Of a DNA stretch of 64,000 nt, positions 33,842-46,300 are shown in pieces. Position 1 is the stretch's first letter; every line of letters starts with the position of its first letter. The stretch is taken from positions 118,820 to 182,819 of the forward strand of contig VXAA01001397.1 in NCBI GenBank assembly GCA_013399115.1, read 5' to 3'. This stretch comes from Anseranas semipalmata (lineage: Eukaryota; Chordata; Aves; Anseriformes; Anseranatidae). Made by a program: the position numbers and the translations under genes. A model generated the notes under the pieces. That model was not told where the DNA came from and did no database searches. It saw nothing but the letters and a program-made list of their open reading frames with translations.

Positions 33842-36800
33842 TGTTCCTGAAGGCGTTGGACATTGGAGGATGGACTTTGGCAATGCTAATTAACACCTTC
33901 TAAAGTGAGACCTTCTGACTTTTACTGATATCCCAGCTAGCTCTGAAAATGTGTATGATAATTCACCAGCCCTCTGCCTTTCTGAACACAACCTCTATGC
34001 AAATCTTCCTGCCAGCTCCTGCACAGTTGTGATTGTTGCTGTACAGGTATTTGCTGTGTAGATTACATCAGTCAAAATGCTCCATCTATATCTAATTATT
34101 CTTCTTCCTTATCACCAATCAGGAATGCCAATTAGTATAAGGAGTAGAAAATGAACGGATAAGATCTCTGAGTGAGCAGTTTCCCAGCAATTAATAGCAG
34201 GCAAATTGCCATCTGTCAAGCACCTGTTGGTTTCCTGGTAATAAACTGGGGAATATCTGAGATACATGGCAAAGGAACAGAGAAAGAAAGAGGTAAAACA
34301 GAGGGAATATGCATGCAGATCATGTCCCAACATGGAACAGAGGTTTAAGGGGCAAAAGGAAATTAACTTTTCGGGGCTGGAACCTGGGGAGTTCCAGAAA
34401 ACTCTGGGTAGGTCGGTCCGACACGTAGGTTGTCTTGTTTTTGCACATTGCACGAATTTGAAATGATTGAGTCAGTGTTAGAGGTCTGGATTACCTGGAT
34501 TAGGCTCATACTTACCCATGTACAGGCAAGGTTTGTATGACAGATGGGACCTGTCATGTCGCTGCATCATGGTGTCCAACAAAAATATTTATGAAGCAAA
34601 GGAGTCATTTATGGATGTCTTTAGGCATCTCATCAGGGCTTGCTGCTGTCAAACCAAAACATTAGCCAATGAGCAGCAGCAGGACACCAAAGGGATTCAG
34701 ACTGACTGCTACTTATCACAGAAAATGTGTTGCCTTTGACCCAAAACCCCATCAATGCAGGTACAGAATGGGATAGCAGAGTCTACCTTTTTTGCCTTCC
34801 CTTGTTCTTGAGGGAGCACCTGACCTATGATGGCTTTGGCACAAGACTACCTTATATTTGCCATCTGTGGACTGAGAGATCATCCTCAAGTGCAAGACGG
34901 GAGGGTGAAGGATATGTGGGGGTTACACTTACAATCTTTAATATTTTTATGTTATTTTATTTCTTTCAGGTTTGAATACCTCAGCCACCAGTCACTGGAC
35001 TGTTCCTTTAGTCACCCACCTTAACCACTGGTCCTGTATTCTTGACATTACTTGTGAGATGCTTTCTCATTAGGAACTTGTCTGATGCTTCTCTATGGCT
35101 CTCTGTTAAGTAAGCATAAATCGGTTTCCGACTAGAAGATTTGGTGCGTGATTTTGGCTGCACTCAGAATTGACCAGAGATCTTGTGTGGGGCATGAAGC
35201 AAGAGTATTTCACATTCATATATTCAGAGATAGATAGCAAAATGCTTTTGGCCAGTGACTGATGAATACTCTGAGCTAAGGTCTGTAGCTACAGAGACTC
35301 TTTAATATAACACTGACTCAACTATTAAGTCTCTAAAAACTCACGTGGGAAGTGCTTGTAAAGAAAGGGCAGGGATCCGTGTCCTTTGACGACTCATCAA
35401 TCAACTTTAGCAACAGGGAGGCTTAACCAGAACACGTCAAGTGGGTATTGTTTTACACTCCAAGCTTCTTAAAGAAATATTTACTGCAAAAGGTGATTGA
35501 CTGCATTCTGCTCTAGAAATTGTTGAGTAATCATCACAAATAGTTCTAAGTACACCACCAAAAATCAGGCACAAGAACTTGAAAGATGAGCATTATACAA
35601 AACAAGGAGACAGAGCTACATGGCCCTTGGAAACAATAGGTTAACAGCAGCAAGAAGCCCCAGTCAAATGAAGAAAGTCCGTTTGTCTTCAGCCCAGCAC
35701 TTTTTGCCACAGCTGAAACAGAGGGGATGCCTCCATCCACTCCTTGCATCTTAATCCTTTGGCACGCTTGGACCATGAAGCAGCATCAACATTTCCTGAC
35801 CACAAGGAACAGCTCATCCCTTTCTCCCTACCTTCCTACCTTTGCAATCTTTTTTCTTTCTTTTTTTTTTTTTTTTTTTTTTTTTTCTTACAGCCCTTCC
35901 CCTTTGTCATATCTGCTTGCCCAGCCAGCATGTATCATCCTAGAGCCAAATCAGGAGGTAAGCAATGAAAAGTGCCCCAAATGGCTCACCCAAAGGCACA
36001 GAGGGATGGTTGTTTCAAGGCTGTTTTTCACTTCTGAAAAATTTAAGCTAGTGGATAAAACACATTTAGTCTTCTGCCTTTCCTAGTAACTCATATCTTT
36101 TCAAAGGTAGCAAAAGCTGTCAGTGGCTGGTGGTTGGTTTTTTTTGTTTGTTTTTCTTCTTTTCCCAGAAAAAAAAAAAAAAAAAAAGACCTTCTGAGAA
36201 AATATATCCTTCACAAAGTTGTTTCCCAATTGTAAGATACACTGATACTGTATCAAGTTGGAGGTATAGTTTTGTATTTCAGCCAGATTTTGTAATGAGT
36301 TGTTACTTTCCCTCATTGTGATGCAAGATGCTAATTATTATAACCATACGCTTGTTTTCTTTATGATACAGAGCTGTAGTAGCAAGCTACGATGAACCTT
36401 ATTAAGCCTGTGTAGCTGTAAAGAACTACATGAAAAGGTGAAAACGAAATACATATAAAATAAAGATGAGCTAAAAGGTGAATGACAATTCACATGGAGA
36501 TAGAGATAAACAGAGAAGATGAGAAGGAAATTCGTCTCCCCACTTTATGCAAATTTACAAGATTTTGAAATATTTATTTTTCGCTGTTTCAAAGACTAAA
36601 ATCAAAATCTCAAAAATGTTTGCAACTTGCAAATCAGCGGAAGTTATTATCTAGACCAAATCAGTTGTCTTTATATGACACACAATTTACTAAAATAATG
36701 ATCTAAATCAACGTACATTTCTATACAAAGATTTTTGCATATCTGTAACAAATTCCCCCCTGAGTATCCAAGCACATTTCTCAACATGCGTTTCATCTAA

Positions 36801-39800
36801 GAGATAAAGATATGCTATTGTCTTCATTTTAGAGAAAAGAAAACTTGGTTATGGGAAACTTTTTCAGCTTGTGTAGCTGAAATTAGATATTTTTCATCAT
36901 ATATAACCTTATAAAAGTGAGAAGCCCCTAGATGTTCCCAGTACTTCATCATCTCCAAAAATTTGATGTTAGGGGCCCGTTAGGATCAGCTTGACCCTAA
37001 GGCAGTCCCCTTGAAGGAGGTGATAACACAGTTAGTAAAACAAATTAATCACCTGGACTTTAAAGGCTGATGTCAGCTAGCAAACCATCATGCTCTCGTA
37101 GGCTACAAGAACTTTGGCTGAGAACCCAGAAGTAAATACCTCTTTCCTTACTATTAATCATCTCAGTCTGGTAGTTTTCCAAGCACTTCATCTAATACTT
37201 GGACACATTTGTTCATCAAATGAGATGGCTGGACAGGTTTCTGTCTACCCTAATTTTTGAAAAGAAATGTCCAGATTTTAGCAAAGTGCAATATGCTAAC
37301 ATGTGAGTTTCTGTAATAATATAGAGTGCTTTTAAATTTTTAGCTGTATAAAACCATGCTGGTTTTGAGAAAATAACTTTTTTAGAAAACAGATTTAGAT
37401 GGGTTTACAGTTACTTACCTTTTCAGAGGTTCAAATGCTTGGGAGATACGTGGCAAAAATACAACAGGAGATATAAATGATAGAAATGACACAACTGAAG
37501 GATCCTTTTAAGGCAAAGAAATTTACTTTGAGTGACAGGGTAACAAAAACTAAAAATGAACATTGTTCACTTAAAGTATCTGTATTTCATCATATGTTGC
37601 TATAGAGGTTGTGTTCCCTCATCTTTGTTTGTGAAACACCTCAAATATAAAACCAGTGATGTTCTAACGTTGAAAAATAATGGACTAGCTTCTTAAGCCT
37701 TTTATAAAAGTAAATCGCAAAGACCTGGTGACATCAAGGGACTGTGAAACAGGCAAAACTGCTAAGTTCAGGATTTTTGCTACAGGAAATATGGCCAGGG
37801 TAATAAAAGGGCATGGCAAAGCTCCATTGGATTTGGGAAACGGACTTTATGTTTGCTTTGAAGTCCTGGGAGATAGGGGGGTGGAAGATCAAGCACTAAA
37901 AACTTCCGACACTCAGTTTCACCTGAGACTTGGAATCATCAGTGATAATTTAATCAGAGAGGAATGTTAATTAAGGCTTCAGGCCCTACGTATAGACGCT
38001 AATTAATTGCATGTGTTGATTAGCATTTTGCTGTATTGAACATGGAACAGCCTGGGTAAATCCTACCTGGAAATGCCACGTGTAAGATAATTCAGGTCTG
38101 TTGTACTCAGGGCTGTGGACAGGCATTATGATGCCTCTGATTTAAATAAGCTGGCTGCACTCCCTCGGAACTGGACCCGGATGAGCATACTTATTCCTGG
38201 CACATGTGCTGCATGCTAAGCAGGGATGCCAGGTTGAAAGACAGATAATCAGTGCAGAGCAGACGGAAAGAAAAGGGTGTTTTCTAACTGTCCATTAGCA
38301 AACAATGCAATTTGATTTGCACTTCTTGGCAGGCTGAATTAAAAGTACGCCTGTGGATATTTGTGTGGTTTAATGATAGAGTTAAAGCCACCTGAAAGCT
38401 TGATAGTACACTAAGAAGTGCTCCTACACCCTGACTGCCCCCACCTGCATGTTCCACCCTGTCCTGTGGGCCACCGCTGTCCTGGCAATCAATAGCTTCA
38501 GGAGGGCCACTGGCAGCAAGCAATCCCTTTGTTTCTGTAGGATGCATGTTCTGCCAGCCTGGTGCTTCAAGACACTTCACAGCTGTGTCAGACAACATTG
38601 CCGTATCAGCCCAATGGGTGAAGCAGGCACAGGCAGAAGGTCTGGTCATTCTGGAGGCAGTTAGCTGCTAGATTGGCTTAGTTCTGTTGTCCAGTTGCAC
38701 CCTTAGGTTTATCCTGACTCTATTGTGTGCACACATCCACATTTAACTAACTATTCAGGTGTTGGGTGGGGAGCAGTGAGAACAGAGCTGAAGTCCTGGG
38801 TCCCAGCTCTGGCTGGAGCAGCTGCCATGTTGCAGTCAATTTGCCTTTGGGAACAATCATTGTTTTTTTTAGTAGGGGGTAAGAGATTTTAGGGACAATG
38901 TCTGTCTTTTTAATCCTGTCTTGCTGAAGTGTATTGTAATTACCGATCGCTTGGCTCTTTAGAAAATCATTTGGCTTGTCAAGGTGTCTCAGGAATGAAA
39001 CTTGCCAAGATTTAGACACACTAGTATTGCTATTGACTTCCAGGTAATTACTGAAGTGTAGGAACTTGAGCATGCTCGCAGGAGTTGGCAGCATTTATGA
39101 CTGAACTAAAGATATCAAAGCTAAATTCTTTAAAAACTTCTACCAAAGCTGTAAGGGAACAAAACAAGAACTTGGCTAAAAGTGAGATAAAGTTGGATCA
39201 TTAATTTCAGAATAAATAAAAATCATCAGAGCTCCTTTACCTCCAGTTTCAAGCAAAGTATAAGCCTCTGACATTAGAGATATCTGGTTATGTTTGTGAT
39301 TAATTATGTCAATCCCACAGGTCACTATATAATTGCAGTTTGGGAAATAATTAGAAGACCATCAGTATGTCTGTTGAGGGAACATGACATTGTTAAAAAC
39401 CTCTAGCACTCCCTTTATGTATTACAGCAATTAATTAGAATAAACTACAGTCCAATATTTTTTCTGCTTGAATAAACAATTACTAGTGATACCATGAACA
39501 CACGTGATCTCATGACCTTCCAAATTAGATGACAAAATCAGGGGAGTTCAGCTGCGGAGAAGCAGATGAACTTTTAAACAGTCAGTGCAAGCCAGTTTGT
39601 AAGATCTTGGGATTTCCTCGGTGTTGATTAAAGACGCTAGTAGATTCTTTATCCACAAAAGGATTATGTGCCTCAGATTCTTGTTCAGTCAATCACAATA
39701 ATACAGATATGACAAAAAAGTGTGTAGGCAATGAATTTCTAACTCCAGAGTTGAATTTCTCAAGTTTGCCTATAGCAAGGGTTGGTTTTTTACCACCCAC

Positions 39801-39997
39801 ACATTGCTTTGCTTACGTGAAACAAAAATCTGACAAGCTTTCAAAAAGCTCCACCTCTGATTCTCTTGCTGTTAATCTTGTCATTGTTAACACAAAATGG
39901 CTGTTTGCCGAGGCCAACAACTGTTTTTCACTTTATCCTGAGCCACACCTGTTTAACCACTAGTAAAGCAACTAGTTAAAAAAACAAAAAAAAAAAA

Positions 39998-40303
39998 NNN
40001 NNNNNNNNNNNNNNNNNNNNNNNNNNNNNNNNNNNNNNNNNNNNNNNNNNNNNNNNNNNNNNNNNNNNNNNNNNNNNNNNNNNNNNNNNNNNNNNNNNNN
40101 NNNNNNNNNNNNNNNNNNNNNNNNNNNNNNNNNNNNNNNNNNNNNNNNNNNNNNNNNNNNNNNNNNNNNNNNNNNNNNNNNNNNNNNNNNNNNNNNNNNN
40201 NNNNNNNNNNNNNNNNNNNNNNNNNNNNNNNNNNNNNNNNNNNNNNNNNNNNNNNNNNNNNNNNNNNNNNNNNNNNNNNNNNNNNNNNNNNNNNNNNNNN
40301 NNN
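39998..40303. other. Assembly gap, 306 N
   Basis: An unbroken run of 306 N flanked on the left by a long A-run (39976-39997). ORFs across it are artefacts. The true content and length are unknown. Confidence 0.99.
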
Positions 40304-43300
40304 AGTGCGCATTTCATATGAAGTGATAGATATGGAAATAGAAGTTCAGCCTTTTTCCCCAGTCCCATTTCTGAAAGGTGAAAAATTCAGTATTTTTGTT
40401 TACAGATATTGTGTTATATAAAGTTTCACATCTTTATTTTTCCTCCAGTTCAAGTATGGTGCTTTTGTTGTTGTTGTTTTTCTTTGTTTGTTTTTGTTTG
40501 CCTTTTTTCCATTGGAATCCTGGGTTGAGATTTTTAGGGAGAAATTAGCCAGAAAAAAAAAAAAAAAGAAAAAGAAAAAAAGAAAAGAAACTAAAGAGAA
40601 TGGCATTATGTGATGGAGAACTTCCAGAAAAATTTTACATGTAAACATGAATCAAGATTTTCTGCACACCTGTGGACAAGCATGCTCAGTACTCAACATC
40701 CATTCATTTACACTTTCCCCACTATTATAACTGTTATTCTAGAATTTTGAATCATGCTTATTTTTTTTTATAAAAAAAAAAAAAAACTACGTTGCCTGTT
40801 AACTTGCAGGTGTGTTTCAGTCCCTATGTGAAGCAAGTATTTCCATTCCCCTGATTCAAAATAAAAGTTTTTCACGGATAAATAAATATGCTATGAGTAA
40901 GTTTAAAAAAAAAATCCTTTTAAAAAACAAGGCTAGAGAGTGACTCTCATTTCAAGTGAAGTTTAACTATGTTCTAAGTGAAATAAAATGAAAGTTTAAG
41001 AAAATGCTCTATATTCACTCTTCCTTCAAGAAAAGCCAGCGTGTGGTGTCTGCTGATGATAAATTTAGAGTTCATGACCTGTAAAAGACTTCAGTGGGGT
41101 AAGAAAATGTCTCGTTTTACCAGCGGGACATCAAGATCGCCAATACATGCCTGTACCTCCTGGCAATGTCACCCAGTTACTTAAATGTGTGAATGCCTTT
41201 TTCAAAAGGGCTATAGCTTTCTTCCTCTGTACTCATTTGCTTCCCTCCTTCCTTCAGCTGCCCACTGTGAAATGTAACTGTTAAATTCTACCTTTGATTC
41301 TCCTGGTGCAATTGACAAGTAAGAACATTAAAGTGATTTCAAGAAGTGCTGAGGAAATAAGTTGTTCAGTACTCAGAAAATATAGGAGCAGGTAGAGCAA
41401 GTGATAGCTTCCAAATCAGGCTCATATCTCTGTGGGAACAGAGCTGGCAACTTTTCTGTGCTTATTCCTAGGAACGTTATCCAGAGACATGCTATAATCC
41501 TGCCAATAGAAAATGAATGATGATGTGGAGAACTAACATATACTCAGCAAAACTGATGGAAGTTAGGTAACACTTTGATATGCTATGGAATTAAATCACA
41601 AGCTGGAAATCAGCAGCCATGTTAATCACCATCTCACGGTCATGATGCTGAACTGCACAGGCAGTATGCTGGCCCCCGGTCTGTGTTTTTTCCCTTCCTC
41701 TCCCTCTGCTGTCCTACAGCTACAGATGGAGTACTCGGGCTCTGCAGTGCCTCAGCCAGACTGGGAGGACTGGGGTGAGAGATGCAGCTGCCCATTAGAC
41801 TCCTGTTTCTAAAAGCTCTTTTGCAGGCCTGGAGGTCTCCCACAAACTCAGCACCTAGTAGCTCCCGTTTATACACTTCCCTGAAGGTCACTAGAAGAAG
41901 TAATTTCCTCCCATGGGTTTTGCAATGCCCTTAGCACATATACACAGCAAACTAGAGGTCTGCATGCCTCCCCACACTCAAAGCAAGCGGCAAGAACAGC
42001 ATTCATGCCTACAGCAGTACAAGCACCTCTGGAAAGGTGGTATGTGATGCTGCAATGCACTTGGGACTTCCCTGCACTTGAAAAGAACAGTGAGGGCATG
42101 GATCAGATGTTTCACCCACCTTGCTGAAGCTTGGAGGAAAAGCTATCAGATATACTTCCCTCAGATATCTTCCTGTGGGCCTAGTGCAAGCAGAGGATTG
42201 CTCTGGACTGTGGAGGAGTTTCTGGCCTCTGTGAAATAATTACATGGACTTTATCACTAGATGTTGCCATTGCAAGGCCGTCCACTATCTGGAAGGTAAA
42301 AATAGAGAGTAAAGCTAGAAAAGATGTTATTAAAAGGAACATCTTTAGCATATAGCCAAGATCCAGTTTTCTGGTAAGGTAACAGACAGACCTGTGGAAA
42401 GTTAAGACATCAGTGCTTACTTGTAACCGTTTTTATTATATTACTGTGAATGGGAGGCCTGAATGGCATGAAGTCCTAAATGGTCTTTAACAGCTCACAA
42501 TCCATCATCAGGACAGATACAACAGAGAGGCAGGGAGTGAGGGAGTGAGGGAACAGTACGTAGGTATCAAATTGAGGTAAGTTATGGAGAGAGGTTTAGA
42601 AAGAAAGAATTTGATTGGAGAGGGGACGATCAATAAATATTTCTTATAAAGTGTAAGTGAGGAGAAACACAGCAGATAAAAGACAGGCTGAGATATGTAA
42701 GGAAGCTGTGAGGTGAACACAGGCCTGGGAATGGAAGTAACAGCTGCAGAAGGAGGAAGGGGACAAAAAGGAGACAAATGGGCAAAGGATAGAGAAAGCC
42801 TTGGTGCAGGTTATTTACCTGAAAGGACTGGACGGAGAAGTGAATGCCCTGAAAACTTTTCTTTTCCTCCACTTGACAAGTCAGTAACACTGTAGTTACA
42901 TTCCCCATAACTTCAGAGCTGCTACATGCACTTGACCTGAAAAATGAATGAGCCATGGTTGTTACAGAGCACCATTACTGAAATCTTAAAGTGCCTTTTC
43001 TTCTCTTTGTCACTCACAAATATTTGGGGAGCATAAATCTACACTGTTTAGCATTTGGTGTGCTTTAAGCAAAAGCTCTGCTTGGTGTATCTTTTTGGTA
43101 GGTTCTGGAACTAAAATTAAAAACTTTTGAACTGTTTCAGTTTCGTGTCAGTTTATGTTGCCTGGCATGCTGATAGAGCTTGTTCCACGATACAATTTAC
43201 AGTCAGATGCAAAGCCAATAGAGATAAGCTGAGGGCACTGCAGGTTGCTGAGTGCCTTGAAGATGTATGAAGCAGCAACTGAGTTTACAACAGCAACTAA

Positions 43301-46300
43301 CAGGAGACTGGTGCCTTTAGAAACCCAAAGGAGACACTAATTGCACTCTGCTGGGGAGACAGTTAACATGCTAAGCCACTTATCTTTTCTAATTATTCTT
43401 GATCCGTTTGCTCATTATAAAAAAAGCATGCCTCTACAAGGGAGAGCTACTTTGCTTCTGTTTCTGCTCCATCTTGTTCAAAAGCATGTAAATGAATTTG
43501 TCCTGTGGGACCTGCAGCCATGGTGTTTGCAGCCACGTTTTTGCTATGATTGTGGGATTTTGTCCATGGCACCTCAGAGTGCATGAAGTCTCAGGATAGC
43601 AGCTGCCCCTTTGGTTAGGCACCGGATGATCACTGTGCACACAAGTCTGCACCCTCTGTGCTCTCCAACGGGATTTTTTCTTCTGTTCTTTGTTTGCCTC
43701 TTGCTTTCCTCTAAAGAAAGTCTTTCCAGACCAGTTGCAGTAATGTTTGTTCTTTCTGCATGAAAACGCATAACAACAACTCGTTGTACATATGGACAAA
43801 GTGGTCAGGTGGAAAAAAAGGTATTAACAGAACTTTCTTCAAAGTGTTTCTTGGGAGACAGAGGCTATTTACAGACTGCATGCTTCATGAAAAAGAAGGG
43901 CAAGCTTGTATGGGATTTGCAACCTAAAGAATATGGTTCAGATGTGTAACTCTGCCTTCTGAGTAGTTCTCCAAATTGAACCTGCTCTGAGTCACCTGTA
44001 TGAGTGGTATACACATTTTCAGCAGGCCTAGATTATTTGTAGTAATTAAGGAAACAGTTCTTGGGACTATTCTGAGAGCCTGGTGAACAAAACCATTCTG
44101 GCCCTGTTTCCTGCTTCCATCTGTTGCAGTGCAAGAGGCTCCCAGCAGAGCTGGTGAAACTATGTTTTTCTCCTCACGTACCCCCACAACAACTGTTATT
44201 TGATGGAAAACACTATCTTTATAACAAAATATCTTGGATGTCATTCCAAATCAATGATTGTGTTTGGCACAAAGAAGTAACCTGACCATTTATAGAGTGA
44301 AAAGCATTCAGTTCATGAATGCCGTACCACTAGCAACATTTATCTCTTGAAAAGTATGTAATCTACTCTATGGAAAAAGTTTGAAAATATTCAGGAAGCC
44401 AAAGCTATTGTGCTATGTGGAGTTTTGGGATGCTGAAATACATTTATGAAGGAGTGGTATGGTAGCCATATTGCTGCAAGATTATAGACAGAAACTCTTT
44501 CATCTGAACATATCAATTACTTAGGTATTAACTGTGTTTCCATTTCAGACTATACAGTATGAGCTCATCTTTAAAATCTTACTTTTCTTTTTCTTGACTA
44601 AGTTCATCTGAGGGAAACATAATTCAAAAGTTGAAGGAGATACATATGGGTTAAAATCCAAAACAATAAAGCACACTTTTAGCTTTCTAAGATTTGAGGC
44701 AAAATGTAGTTAGCACTTTAATGTTTTTTTAATACTTTTTACTTTTACTACCTGTTACTTCTACCACTTGTTACTATCTGCTTCCAAAATACAAAATGTT
44801 GTCATTGGATCTTTATAGCTTTATTGCATCAGAAAAGAATGAAGATCTTGGCTGATAATTCAAAATCTTGTTACGCACTTTTATCCTGGTTTAAAATTTG
44901 ACTTGAAATCTTGACTTACATAGAATAGAAAATTGTATAGGATTAGTCAGGCTGAAAAGCAGAGTTTTTCATTAATAATCTGATTTTTTTTAAACATATT
45001 GACTGATACAGTGTTGCAGTGAACTGACTGTAGTTTTATGTGAATGCATATTATTTTGTATGTAAATCTAGCCAGCTGCTATTAGCAGCTCATGACTTGA
45101 TCTATAACTTCATTGCAAACAACAGTAAATCATCTGTTTACAGAGGAGAAAGCAAATATAAACAAAAATAATCATTGCTCTGCTGTTTCCAGAGGAGCCT
45201 CCAAAATAAGCCAACAAGAAAATTGGTCTCTGCTTTTCACTGTCTTTACCAAGAGCCCTCAGGTTATCAAAGTATTAAGCATGAGGGAGCTTGTAGATCA
45301 GCAAAACTTGGAAGCTTTCCTTCGCTTGAAAAGATAGTGGTTGTAGACTATAGCAAATGCACAGAGAGAAGAAGACCAATGATGTTGTGCTGTTTCTGAT
45401 GGGGAACAGTACTGCCCAACACAGTGTGTGTTTGCTCAGGCTGGCCCACATCGCTCTGCTATAGAGGTGCTGGCTCCCAGGGAGAGAGAAAGGCAGGGTT
45501 TTACTCTGATCAGTGACTAAATGTGAACTCAGCTGATATCATGATCTTTGTGTTACATTTAGCCCTGCTGATTTGGACAGATGCTCAACACTGTCTGCTT
45601 TTTAATCTCTTTGTTACACATTTCCAAAAGGCACGTACCTCGCTCGTGAAATTTCCAGTGAAACACAGACTACGGCACAGCATGCATGCAGACAGACAGG
45701 TCTTCCCCTTTCTTTGTGTTTTTCTTTTTACAGCATTTTATTTCTTTTTAACATGTCATAAATGGCAAGAGAAAGTAAAGCATTTTTCCAGTCTCTTTCG
45801 TCTGACATAGAATTTCTTTGTCTTGACTTTCTTCATACATATATCTCTCTGAATTTTCAGGAGGAAAAAATCCAAAAGAAAATCAGTGTAGAAAAGGGAA
45901 AAAAAAACAGAAAAGGAAAAAAATATATAGGAAAATGAAAAACAAACAAACAAAAAAAAGACAAACCTTCCCCCCTCAAAATCAACCCTATTTATGGCCA
46001 TAATGGGATATTATTAATTTTCTCTGCTGTAGGATGTGAAATTAGCTTTGGCATTAACACAGTCATCCTTGCAGGAAGCCACAGGATGTAATTCTGTGCA
46101 GTCACTCTGAAGAGGGAGATGTTGGGAACTCCGTATCTGATCTGCCAGTGGGGCAGGTCTCCAGCAAAGAGATCTGCAGAGAGCCAGGTGCCATGAGGGG
46201 AAATGATGTTATCACATAGGGCTCCAAGAAACTGCTGTATATTGCATGAAGGCCACAGGGAGTGTCTAGTCTTTCTCTGGATACACTGCCTTTGGCAGAG

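Larger units (their letters stand above)
31913..39997. other. Unique non-coding sequence
   Basis: About 8 kb without a recognisable gene or repeat family. It contains an AAT tract (32299-32321), a T-run (about 35858-35886) and an A-run (about 36168-36187). There are also two TAAT-rich patches discussed as findings (about 37936-38260 and 39298-39490). Three overlapping minus-strand ORFs at 32337-33014 have no recognised domain. Confidence 0.6.

Noticed and set aside
39953..40368. Two minus-strand ORFs of 119 and 130 codons
   Set aside because: Almost all of their residues are X from the run of N.
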